Shown here: positions 11,256 through 20,059 of the stretch, in pieces
Layout of the letters: each line of letters opens with the position of its first letter
Numbering within the stretch: the stretch's first letter is position 1
DNA from: Cladochytrium replicatum
Taxonomy: Eukaryota; Chytridiomycota; Chytridiomycetes; Cladochytriales; Cladochytriaceae
Reading direction: 5' to 3'
DNA length: 64,000 nucleotides
Assembly: GCA_025526935.1 (NCBI GenBank)
Contig: JAHLKD010000022.1
Location: 131,501 to 195,500 of the forward strand
The notes under the pieces: generated by a model
Seen by the model: the letters and a program-made list of their open reading frames with translations, nothing else
Database searches by the model: none
Told to the model about the DNA's origin: nothing
Translations under genes and position numbers: made by a program

Positions 11256-14200
11256 TCAAAAAAGAATGAAAACACCTGCACGCTCCTTATACTCTGCAAC
11301 AGTGTCAGCTGAATGTTCTTCCAGTTCGTCAGCAGGTTCCCAGGAGTCATCAGAGGGCGGATAGCCTAACCAACGCACACGAAACTGGAGTTTCCCGCGA
11401 TGTTTCCGGTGAGCCACTATTCGTTCGACTTCATACCATTCACCATCTTCTTCGAGCTCCGGTTCTGGCCTATCTCGACCTTGCTGCCGGGGAGCAGGAG
11501 GTTCATGCTTCTTCAACATTGAAACATGAAACCAAGGATTGACACGAGAAAACTTTTTGGGAAGTGCAAGACGGTAGGTGTCATACTTGCCCACTTCCTC
11601 AACGACAAATGGACCAACCCAAGATTCCGATAGTTTCCGTTGATAGAACTTCATATGCTTGGTGGTGAGCATAACATCGTCTCCAACTTTGAATATTGGA
11701 ATTGGCCTCTTAGTGTCCTGAGCTCTTTTATAATACTCCTGATATTCTGAATAAAGTGTAGTGCACTGGATTTGCAATTCCCTCAATCGATCGACTAGTC
11801 TTTCTGCATCAGCTGACCGTAGGGCACGATGTTCTGACGAATCGATAAGGGCTCCTGGACCAGTGGGATTATATCCCAAATCCTGTTCAAATCTGGTAAC
11901 TCCCAAAGGTTCATTACTGGCTCGAACTTGTGAATTGATTGCGAACTCAACCATCGGAAGGTAACGCTCCCATGCTAACCCACAGTCATCCCCATCGTAC
12001 ACTGCATCAGCTAATTTGGATAGAACTGCAACTGCCAATTTCACTGTGCTCTCTGCATATGGATTAGCCTGTGGATGATGAGCTGTACTAGAATGCTGCT
12101 CGATTCCCAATCGCTTCAGGACTGTCTGCGTCATCCCACTAACAAAGGCAGATCCTCTATCTGATGTGAATCTCTCTGGTAAACCATGGAGTGGATAATA
12201 TCTCTCGTATATCAAATTGCCAACTTCTTCGGATGTTGGGTTGATGTTACACTTGTAGAGATGACATCGTGAAGAGAAGCAGCAGACTACAACAAGAATG
12301 CCAATCAATGGATGACAACCACAGAATGGACCTGCATTGTCTAAAGATGAATGAGCCCAACGACCAGTTATGGCTGCAATATTCCGGAGGAAAGTTGAAT
12401 GAGGGGGTGCTCGGGCATGATCTTGACACACCTGGCAACCTTTGACCCATCTCCTGATCTTATGCAGCATCTTTGGAAACCAGAAGACTGTAGCTAATGC
12501 AGCAAACATTTTTTCAGCAGAAAAATGACCACCTCTTTCATGTCTATCCTGGAGGATAGTTGCTTCGGCAACCTCAGTTGGTACAAATACCTTCCAACCT
12601 CCAGCATTATGATACAGAATATTATCTATAAATTCCCAAGAGGTGGCAAAGACTCGCTCTTGCTCACTGCACTGCTTCAAATCTCCATTATTTTTTTCTA
12701 TAATTGCTAGATAACGCTGTGCTGGTTCATATTGAGTTTTTTGCAGTTCATTCTGTAACAATTCTATCAGGGTATGGGGTCCTACAGTTCCCACACTCGT
12801 CTGATAAGTCTCCCGCTTGGAGTTTTGACTGCAATGCAGCATCCAACTAGATACAGCAATGGAACCATCCATTGCATACAAAGCTGAACGTGTTACTGAC
12901 CAAGAGTCCTCAGTACGAGGCAACCGTGACAAAGCATCTGGAACAACATGCAGGTAGCCTGGCCTATGCACAATTACAGCGCGATCTGCGTATTCCATAA
13001 ATTTCAAACACATTCGTGCATATTTTCTGTTGGAACCTTGGTAATTCTTCAACCACAGCAAAGCTTCATGATCTACAACAATTGAGAAAGGGAAATCCCC
13101 ATACAGGAAGCCGGCTCTTTCAGCACTTTCCAGTCCCGTAATTAATCCCCAAACTTCGAGCTCCGTAGCCCACAGCTTCATCTCTGTTGGACCACAGGCC
13201 TTGCTGTAAAAAGCAATTGGTTTTGTTGTCATGTCTGGTTGTGTTTGCATGATTGTTAAATTAGTTCCAACATAGGAGGTGTCAAAATGCAGTGACATTA
13301 GATATTCATATGGAGGTAGCACTACAGCTATGACTCTATCACTGCACAGTTCTTGCTTTAACCTCTCAAAAGCACTGAGAAATTCCGCTGAGTGGTGTAC
13401 TTCACACCTCTCCATGAATTTCTTCATGTTGCGGTCTTTCTCTCTCACCCTCAGGACATCGTTGTGCATCAGATCTTCAGGAACATTGACAGGCTGAATC
13501 CCCACATCAGCTTGTCTCCTTAGATCCTCTGCGATGCCATCTGAGACCCGGTGAGACACCTTCTTCTTTGGACGCTTTGCATGATAACGCTTGACAGCCT
13601 CAATGATCATATCAGATAAAATTCGGTAGTCTGTCTGCAGGCCAGGAATTGATTCCCGATAAAAACTGGCTAGACCCCAAAACATCCAAAGTTCGGCAAC
13701 TGTTTGTGGTGGCAATAAATTCTTGACCGATCTTAACTTGGTTGGGTCAGGCCTCCTGCCTTTCTGATCAAACACAAATCCAAGTGCATTGAGCATTACA
13801 ACCAAAAAGAAAGACTTTGCCATCTTCAAAGTCCATCCAAACTGAACAGTCCGTCGTAACCAATGGATAACTGCATCAACATGCTCGAATGCAGTTGTTT
13901 GTGACAGGTTCTGATCATCAGCATATTTCACCATTATCTTCCATACAAGTCCTTTGTATGAAAAATCTGAGCATTTTTCTAAGTGAGCTGGAGCATTCTT
14001 TGGACCCTGTGGCATATGTGATGGAGCAATCACTTGCCCTGATCCAGGCATTCGTATTGCTAATAAACGCTTTGCTCTTTCTGTGCACACAATTTGATGG
14101 AAAGCCTTATTTTGATCACCTCCTGATGCAACAGCAAATGAAGAATTTTGTAACCACCGTAATACCAAGTGCATTGGAGTGAAAGGGTACGGAGTCAACT

Positions 14201-16148
14201 TTGTGTGAGCATTCAATACTGTATAATCTCCGGTAATACGTGGTGTTCTCCCAGATTCTTCAGGGTAGAATACAACAACCACCTCGCTAACATACTCTGC
14301 ATCAGGTATCGGACCATATCGTTTGAGCCTGGCAAATGTATCAAACTCTTTCCTGGCAGCCTCCACTTGCTTTGGGCTGAATCTCCTGGGAGGGGGCTCT
14401 ACTGGTAATTTCCCTATCAATTCCACATCAAAAGGAAATTCCTTGAACTCTCCCAAGTCATTTCCAGGATAAGAGAAAGCCTTATGAAATTTGCATACAA
14501 CCATCAAAGTCAATTTGACCAACACTCTTGGCATGTCAAGATTGAATCTTCCATCAGAAAGCAACACTTTCAGGAATGCATTTGGAACTTCTGGTGGATT
14601 AAAAGGATCAATTCCTGCACGATCACAGAGAGTGCTAATCTGCTTCTGTGAGAGTGTTAACTTTGATTCCAAATGTGCTTGTCGAATCTCTGATTTTTCA
14701 ATTTCAGAGATGTTCTCAATGGTGAATATGGCCTGAAAGGATTTCAGTTCTATCGTTGAATACGATGACATTGAGACTATTAGTGTTTTCTTTGCCCCAT
14801 TCTTCTCCCTGCCCCCGCGAAGAACCAAGTTCGGGGTCGACGAACATGGTACAATTGTCATAGGATCCCGAGGTGATTGCATAAATGATGGCTGAGGAAG
14901 AGGGCGGATGCAAATGACAAAACACATTGGACGGATTACATCCATACCAAGTAAGAGAAGGGGTCTAGAGTGCTGCACCATCACAAACCTGACAGCAATC
15001 CGCAATTCACGACCACCATACGCATAGAGCACAATATCTGACACTATCTCCTCAGTGGCAGTATTGGCACCTCCTATGCCCTCTAGTGGCTCGTGACACT
15101 CACGTCGTGGAGCAGACAGTCCCAACTCATGATATAAATTGTACGACACAACGGAAATGGATGATCCAGTATCAACAATAATTGGATGCTCTTTGTGATC
15201 AATAGTTCCCATGCACCAAAATGGCACTACTGGCTTAGGAGGTGAGGGGTTGACTGGGTGATCTCTATCTGTTTCCAACGCAGATGTCACTTCAGTGTTA
15301 CATTCCCCAACAACCTCATCCATCACATCTTTCCAAGGTGTGGTGATAGCCTCCATAAGCGTAGAAAACTTTTTGTGCAAACCATTTTGGGGAGTACGAT
15401 CAACGTTGTAGATTGGTGTTGCTGCCAAAAACTGCTGAATACTTGGGGTGACTAAAAGATTCAGCAGGCGTGATTCCAAATTTTCAAATGTAATCACTTG
15501 ATTTGAGAGATTCTGGAAGGATGTCAATTTCTTAATGTCTCCTGAAATCAAGAAAGCTCCAATCGGCCCCCAATTAGGTGGACCCCATTCATCAGGCAAT
15601 GGCTTGTTCTGCTGATAAAAGTCTTTCCTCCGATTTCTGAATGGTACTTGAGCCGATCTTGGTAAAAATAGGTCTCGCTCTAAAGGCAATTGAACAGGTT
15701 GTGCTTGAAGCAAAGCTTTGATGATAGCAAATGATCGATCCCTTGTCCGATAAGGGCATACTAATAAAGCAGAGCTTAAGCGCTGATTTCTGACCTTTTT
15801 CAAGAAGCTCTCAAGCAGATGTGGAGGTGGGTTTGCGTAAAAAATCTCTTCAGTTGGCCAGGGAACACCCAAACTGGTAGGATCTGGCCCTAAACAACCT
15901 TCAACTGATAGATCTATTGGATCTTTGCTCCAAAACTGCTTTGCCAATCTTGAAGCTCCATCCCCAAAAACATCTACTGTTGGGGAGACGTTGAAATGTG
16001 TACATAATGCTCGGTAATACCGTGGATTTAACTGAGCGCTCGGATGCTGATTCTTTCTAGCAGGGGGAGGGGCGTCCGCCAACGGCCTGCTGTGTGTTGT
16101 AGTGAATATGGGCTTTGAAAGAGAATCTTCTAAGTCGACTAAGGCCAC
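11256..16148 (-). CDS. Pol polyprotein: PR-RT-RNaseH-IN-chromodomain with N-terminal Dam-like domain
   Basis: Open for about 1,630 codons. Residues ~45-200 hold a segment with VDVFGDG, W and YANPPP motifs, resembling the Dam-like methyltransferase fold found in some retroelements. The aspartic protease DTGSS lies at ~325. Reverse transcriptase has the YADD box at ~741 and a preceding catalytic D in GGDQNKAFHQI. RNase H follows, with ALSRLP near its end. Integrase has an H-H-C-C zinc finger (~1205-1245), then D (LDNAGPF), D (TSDRG) and E (HHPQANPYAE). A chromodomain (~1570-1630) contains WYEVERIVAHR and VRWLGYPPSDDSWEP. The codon at 16148 is GTG, and the frame continues upstream to 16175. Translation therefore probably enters by -1 frameshift from gag. 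No disabling change is visible. Confidence 0.93.
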   Translation of the reverse strand: MALVDLEDSLSKPIFTTTHSRPLADAPPPARKNQHPSAQLNPRYYRALCTHFNVSPTVDVFGDGASRLAKQFWSKDPIDLSVEGCLGPDPTSLGVPWPTEEIFYANPPPHLLESFLKKVRNQRLSSALLVCPYRTRDRSFAIIKALLQAQPVQLPLERDLFLPRSAQVPFRNRRKDFYQQNKPLPDEWGPPNWGPIGAFLISGDIKKLTSFQNLSNQVITFENLESRLLNLLVTPSIQQFLAATPIYNVDRTPQNGLHKKFSTLMEAITTPWKDVMDEVVGECNTEVTSALETDRDHPVNPSPPKPVVPFWCMGTIDHKEHPIIVDTGSSISVVSYNLYHELGLSAPRRECHEPLEGIGGANTATEEIVSDIVLYAYGGRELRIAVRFVMVQHSRPLLLLGMDVIRPMCFVICIRPLPQPSFMQSPRDPMTIVPCSSTPNLVLRGGREKNGAKKTLIVSMSSYSTIELKSFQAIFTIENISEIEKSEIRQAHLESKLTLSQKQISTLCDRAGIDPFNPPEVPNAFLKVLLSDGRFNLDMPRVLVKLTLMVVCKFHKAFSYPGNDLGEFKEFPFDVELIGKLPVEPPPRRFSPKQVEAARKEFDTFARLKRYGPIPDAEYVSEVVVVFYPEESGRTPRITGDYTVLNAHTKLTPYPFTPMHLVLRWLQNSSFAVASGGDQNKAFHQIVCTERAKRLLAIRMPGSGQVIAPSHMPQGPKNAPAHLEKCSDFSYKGLVWKIMVKYADDQNLSQTTAFEHVDAVIHWLRRTVQFGWTLKMAKSFFLVVMLNALGFVFDQKGRRPDPTKLRSVKNLLPPQTVAELWMFWGLASFYRESIPGLQTDYRILSDMIIEAVKRYHAKRPKKKVSHRVSDGIAEDLRRQADVGIQPVNVPEDLMHNDVLRVREKDRNMKKFMERCEVHHSAEFLSAFERLKQELCSDRVIAVVLPPYEYLMSLHFDTSYVGTNLTIMQTQPDMTTKPIAFYSKACGPTEMKLWATELEVWGLITGLESAERAGFLYGDFPFSIVVDHEALLWLKNYQGSNRKYARMCLKFMEYADRAVIVHRPGYLHVVPDALSRLPRTEDSWSVTRSALYAMDGSIAVSSWMLHCSQNSKRETYQTSVGTVGPHTLIELLQNELQKTQYEPAQRYLAIIEKNNGDLKQCSEQERVFATSWEFIDNILYHNAGGWKVFVPTEVAEATILQDRHERGGHFSAEKMFAALATVFWFPKMLHKIRRWVKGCQVCQDHARAPPHSTFLRNIAAITGRWAHSSLDNAGPFCGCHPLIGILVVVCCFSSRCHLYKCNINPTSEEVGNLIYERYYPLHGLPERFTSDRGSAFVSGMTQTVLKRLGIEQHSSTAHHPQANPYAESTVKLAVAVLSKLADAVYDGDDCGLAWERYLPMVEFAINSQVRASNEPLGVTRFEQDLGYNPTGPGALIDSSEHRALRSADAERLVDRLRELQIQCTTLYSEYQEYYKRAQDTKRPIPIFKVGDDVMLTTKHMKFYQRKLSESWVGPFVVEEVGKYDTYRLALPKKFSRVNPWFHVSMLKKHEPPAPRQQGRDRPEPELEEDGEWYEVERIVAHRKHRGKLQFRVRWLGYPPSDDSWEPADELEEHSADTVAEYKERAGVFILF

Positions 16149-16171
16149 CCTATTGCCCTCAAGGGAGGCCC

Positions 16172-18412
16172 TCAGTAAAAATCCTCCTCAGTCAAAGAAT
16201 CTCCGCTCGCTACACTACTGCTGAAAATCGTGTAAGATGAGGAAGTGGTAGCTGGAGCACCACTACTATTGTCTCTCCGATTCCGATAATTGGGGCAGTC
16301 CAGTCTATAATGCTTAGCTCCTTTGCAAGCAGCGTTTCGACATGGGAAAGGACTGGGATTTGCTTTTCGCCACGCAGGATCTTCAACCTTCACTTTGAAC
16401 TCTTCTGCTGGCAGAAAGGGGCGTTTTGACTTTTCGGACGGTTCTTTTTTAGGCTTTTGTTGAGATGATGATGGTCGCTGATTCTCAACTGAGTCATTTT
16501 TGACATTGGGATCCTTTGCTGTTTTTATCCACTTAGCATGTGCATCAGCGAAAGGGTTTGACTTCAGGTAAGAAAACTTCTTAGCACACCAAACTCCAAA
16601 TATATCCAAGTTTGTTACAACAGTGCGACTTGGATATGGTGTAGCCAATTTGGACCTTTCTTGGTCCCATGATTCCCGAACTGTTGATGGAAAAGCTGAA
16701 TGGTCCACAATACGTTGAATCAAGGTGTTCTCTGAGATGCTTCCTGTTGGCGAACTTTTGGCAAGTTGGTTAAGACGTGACATTTCATTTAACAGCTGAT
16801 CCAATGATGGGAATGATTCAATAGGCAAAAATTCCAAAGTTTGCCTGGCGTGGACCAAGAAATCTGGGGAGCGGAAGCGACCAATCAAAGCTTCCTTCAA
16901 CTTTTCCAAATCCTGAACACGCTCACGCCTCCACTGTTCATCACGATCGTCCCACCAGCGTGACACTGCAGAATTATCTTTGAACCGTAGCACCATAGCT
17001 TGAGCTTGCATTGGTTCTGTCCAAGCTTGACTAATTGCAACTTTTGTCACTGCTTTGAAAAACTTCCCTAACTCATTTGAGCTGGCATCATCAGCCTGGC
17101 CTGAAGAAGAAGTCCCAGCAAAAAGAGGTATGCTGTTTAGAGCATTCTGGTCTAACTTCTCTGATCGTTTGGTGAGAAGCCCAGTTTGTTGGAGTGCTGA
17201 AACAATTTCCAGTCCAATGTTTCCCTGTGGAGGGGAAGATTGGCCAACTGGAAAGCTCTGGAAAACATCCGCTGTAGGTCCATGATAATCACTAGTTCCA
17301 AGTGTTTTCACTGTTGGTACAGCTGCATCTTTCAAAACAAATTGGGCAGATGGTAAAACTGGGGAAGCTTGTTGTGATGCCGAGTCCTTTGGTCCAAGCT
17401 CTTGCATATCAGAGTGCTGATCGTCAGATGATGATGACACTGCAAGTAATGCTCGAATCTGATCACGATCCCTCTTCAATCTGTCACATTCAGCAATTGA
17501 TAAATCCAAAGCTTCACGCAATTTGTGGTTGGCCCTGCATTCTGCTCGCCACAGACCACAAAATCGATCTGCCAACGTTGGAGGTCCATTTTCGTTTTGT
17601 GAAGAGACCTCGCTCCCACGCCCGCTCTGCTGCGCCATTTCGCCGTCGGGTATGTTGGCGCGATCCAAACGAGTGCGAAGACTGGCTCCGGCAGCCTTCA
17701 CTGAGGCCAATTCCGCCTCTACCAGTTCGGCCTCGATGCGGAGTTGGCTGGCAAGCTCTTGGGACACCTTCAACTGCTTCTCCAAGTCATCCAGAGCTGA
17801 AACTCGCTTTGCCTCCACCGATCGAGCCGTCTCTAGCTCCGCTGCAGCACTGGCTGCCTTGCGCCGTGCTTCCGCTGCATTCTCCTGTGCAACGCGAAGC
17901 TCTCGACAAGCACTAGCCAGTTCCTGCTGCAGGTCTGCCAAGTTTTGGCCAATTCCATCATGGTTCGATAAATCGGCATCCCAAAAATCGGTCTGGGTCT
18001 GGGAATCAGTCCAACGCTTCTCTCCATCGTCCTCGACATCAGGAACATCAATGGGATCAAGCTGATCCGTCGCCAGAACCAAGTTATCCGCAAGCGCCGA
18101 GCACTGCATCACAAGTGCATCGTTCTCGATTTCAAGCTGCTCGAGCGATACGGCCGATTCAGCGCGTCCCTCTTCACGCGCACGGTTTAGCAATTCCACA
18201 AGTGCATTCGGGACAGCGATCTGGCCAGATCCAATACTGGCCAAAAATCCAGCAACGTCCTCCAATGAATACATCAACAAAAACGCATTCCTCCACGCAT
18301 TGCGAGGTTCCCCCAAGCGCTCCGCAAGATGCCGCAATCGTTCCCGAGGTTCCAAAGGCTGTCCAACATGAGCCCTCGCCAAGCGATCCTGAACCCTCGA
18401 AGTTGTCGACAT
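16172..18412 (-). CDS. Gag polyprotein
   Basis: This is the structural protein of the retrotransposon particle, about 746 residues from the ATG at 18412. The frame is open further up to 18559, but that codon is GTG inside the primer site. Residues ~150-250 are rich in A, E, L and R with heptads (LQQELASACRELRVAQ...), predicting a long coiled coil. A Retrotrans_gag-like core lies at ~480-560 with SRWWDDRDEQWRRERV and FLPIESFPSLDQLLNEM. A zinc knuckle at ~690-705 has the spacing C-x4-C-x4-H-x4-C, instead of the usual C-x2-C-x4-H-x4-C. The stop TGA ends at 16172. Pol lies in the -1 frame and overlaps only in the last few codons. Confidence 0.9.
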   Translation of the reverse strand: MSTTSRVQDRLARAHVGQPLEPRERLRHLAERLGEPRNAWRNAFLLMYSLEDVAGFLASIGSGQIAVPNALVELLNRAREEGRAESAVSLEQLEIENDALVMQCSALADNLVLATDQLDPIDVPDVEDDGEKRWTDSQTQTDFWDADLSNHDGIGQNLADLQQELASACRELRVAQENAAEARRKAASAAAELETARSVEAKRVSALDDLEKQLKVSQELASQLRIEAELVEAELASVKAAGASLRTRLDRANIPDGEMAQQSGRGSEVSSQNENGPPTLADRFCGLWRAECRANHKLREALDLSIAECDRLKRDRDQIRALLAVSSSSDDQHSDMQELGPKDSASQQASPVLPSAQFVLKDAAVPTVKTLGTSDYHGPTADVFQSFPVGQSSPPQGNIGLEIVSALQQTGLLTKRSEKLDQNALNSIPLFAGTSSSGQADDASSNELGKFFKAVTKVAISQAWTEPMQAQAMVLRFKDNSAVSRWWDDRDEQWRRERVQDLEKLKEALIGRFRSPDFLVHARQTLEFLPIESFPSLDQLLNEMSRLNQLAKSSPTGSISENTLIQRIVDHSAFPSTVRESWDQERSKLATPYPSRTVVTNLDIFGVWCAKKFSYLKSNPFADAHAKWIKTAKDPNVKNDSVENQRPSSSQQKPKKEPSEKSKRPFLPAEEFKVKVEDPAWRKANPSPFPCRNAACKGAKHYRLDCPNYRNRRDNSSGAPATTSSSYTIFSSSVASGDSLTEEDFY

Positions 18413-18542
18413 ATTGTGCTCAGAAAAATGCGTAAAATAATCGAAACTGATCGCCCGTAATTCTGAGTAATCAGGGAAGTGTTTGTGTAGCCGGTAATAC
18501 GTTCCTGAGTGAACGCACAAAAAGGTCCAAAAATGGTGGGAC

Positions 18543-18558
18543 CTGGATGAAACCACCA
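18543..18558 (-). other. tRNA primer-binding site
   Basis: Two bases inside the 5' LTR the minus strand reads TGGTGGTTTCATCCAG. This would pair with a tRNA 3' end whose acceptor stem begins GGTTTCA. A valine-type tRNA is plausible because yeast tRNA-Val begins GGTTTCG; that identity is an inference. Confidence 0.65.
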
Positions 18559-18560
18559 CC

Positions 18561-18980
18561 TGTTAAAAACCAAGGGCTTCTCCTGGCAGCGGTAGGGCGT
18601 GTTTAGCTGTACTTTAGCTAGCACAACAGCTCCAGGTTCCGTCTCTTGGCCCAGTTGAATATGGGGTGATGATAAAGCAAATTCCCTTGTTGCACACAAG
18701 CACTCTGTGGCTAATACAAATCAAGGCTGGGATTGCTAACCAGGAAGACTGTGGTGTGTGAGTGTTTGGTTTGTTCCACTGTCTCAAGGAACCAGCCCCC
18801 CTCACACCGCAATAAATATTCCCACACAGAAGAATATTCAACAATTACAATAAAGAAAATAAACAGCATGACTGCCCAAAACATAAATCGAGCAATAGCA
18901 TAAAAACTTCTCAAGCCCAAGAGAAAAGCCTATTGCACAAAACAATGGGTAAGCCCTCCAAGGGTACACAGAATTTAACA
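18561..18980 (-). repeat. 5' LTR of the chromovirus
   Basis: 420 bp, a direct copy of 10780-11199 with the same inverted ends. It should carry the element's promoter in the minus direction. Confidence 0.95.
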
Positions 18981-18985
18981 CCAGC
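18981..18985. repeat. Target-site duplication (CCAGC), right copy
   Basis: The same five bases precede the left LTR at 10775-10779. Confidence 0.9.
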
Positions 18986-19149
18986 TCCGCATTGGATTCG
19001 TCTTCATTATCATCAAGTTTTTTGGCGCTGTGACAGCCACCACTGTTAGAACCACGACCACCTCTCCCCTTATTGTTGTGACCACGTCCGCCTCTCCCAT
19101 TACTGTTGCGACCACGTTGCCACTGTTGCAGCCACCAACATGACCACAA
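18981..19149 (-). pseudogene. RGG/GN-rich ORF interrupted by the retrotransposon
   Basis: The minus strand encodes glycine/arginine/asparagine repeats such as GRGGRGHNNKGRGGRGSN, then HSAKKLDDNEDESNAEL, where the LTR interrupts. The frame resumes beyond the element at 10779 and stops at 10728. Further upstream (above 19110) the repeats continue in another frame as HGRGGVNCGHVGGCNSG, so a frameshift is likely. RGG-rich tails often bind RNA, but no domain identifies this protein. It may be part of an older mobile element. Confidence 0.4.
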
Positions 19150-19686
19150 TTGACTCCACCACGACCATGCGCGACTCCGGCAAGAGTGCTTGCGACACTG
19201 TTGTGTGTGCGTTTATCCCCATTGGATCAAGACTCGGTGCAGTTGCCAGAAGCTACATAGTCAATAATACACTGTCTCTATAACTAATTCAACCTGTAAA
19301 AGAGGATTGATTGCGAAGAAAAGCGATTAAGGAGTACCTGAATAGCTGCTCGTTGACGTTGACTTTTCGTGGATTAGGATCTCAGTCCAAATGGTGGCCC
19401 TCATATCATCAAGTGGGTTTTTCATTGCTCGGAAAAAATAGTGCAATTCACAAAAACTCATATTACACTTAATACCTTTCTCTTGAAGTGCTGTTGAAGC
19501 GACGTCTTCCTATCTTGATACTGTTTCTGGCAAATTTTCTTGATGCTTGTATTCCTATGCTGCTCAAGGGTCAATCCAAACTTATCACAACCTATTGCAT
19601 TCTGGATGCTAAGCAGCTATCTTTCAACCAGTGTTTATGTTCATACCAAATCTGGTCCCGATTTGAAGATATACTCCATGCATTAA
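19150..19686. other. Intergenic stretch, nothing recognised
   Basis: AT-rich sequence with scattered stops on both strands. I see no gene, tRNA or clear repeat before repeat copy B begins. Confidence 0.5.
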
Positions 19687-19750
19687 GGATCGGCGGGTTT
19701 TCAGGTCTTTCAGGTCGGGTCCAGGTCCATTGACCAGATGTACATGATCC
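19687..19750 (+). repeat. GGGTC-rich dispersed repeat, copy B
   Basis: Same orientation as copy A at 9531-9594, with 10 mismatches in 64 bases. Similar CGGGT motifs continue loosely to about 19850, suggesting a longer degenerate element end. Confidence 0.7.
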
Positions 19751-19891
19751 GATAGCCAGGTTTTCAGGAAAATTTGTCAGGTCAGATCTGAGTCGGGTAT
19801 CAGGTTCAGAAGCAAAACCCTTATCGGGTCACAATTCAGACCCAAGTAAAACCTGATTTGATATGAAAGCTGAAAGGAAGCTATTGTTCTT

Positions 19892-20054
19892 TCTGTCCAC
19901 GGGGACACATTCCAAGAAGACGCAATATAAGATTTATAATGAATAATTTCTATCACAACAAACTTAGAGGGCTGTACTTTCTGTCCACTCAGAAACTTTC
20001 CAAGAATCACAACGGAAGTCCTGCAACAAACAATTTCTACCACAACAGACCTCG
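19892..20054 (+). repeat. Two diverged ~80-bp tandem units
   Basis: The unit TTTCTGTCCAC ... TTCCAAGAA ... AATTTCTATCACAACA at about 19892-19968 is followed by a similar unit from about 19977 (TTTCTGTCCAC ... TTCCAAGAA ... AATTTCTACCACAACA). The copies differ by substitutions and small gaps in the middle. Confidence 0.55.
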
Positions 20055-20059
20055 ACCTT

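Larger units (their letters stand above)
10780..18980 (-). mobile_element. Full-length Ty3/gypsy chromovirus-type LTR retrotransposon
   Basis: This 8,201-bp element is read on the minus strand. It has two 420-bp LTRs (18561-18980 as the 5' LTR and 10780-11199 as the 3' LTR), each with TGTTAAA...TTTAACA ends. It also has a tRNA primer site, a gag gene, a pol gene in the -1 frame, and a polypurine tract. Domain order in pol is protease, reverse transcriptase, RNase H, integrase and chromodomain, which places it with the chromoviruses. The LTRs look identical by eye over their whole length, and gag and pol are open throughout. I infer a recent and possibly still mobile insertion. It sits inside an unknown ORF next to a 25S rRNA fragment. 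Confidence 0.96.

Noticed and set aside
17302-18065. Long plus-strand ORFs opposite gag (up to 204 codons)
   Set aside because: They are antisense shadows of the gag coiled-coil region; gag has clear domains on the minus strand.
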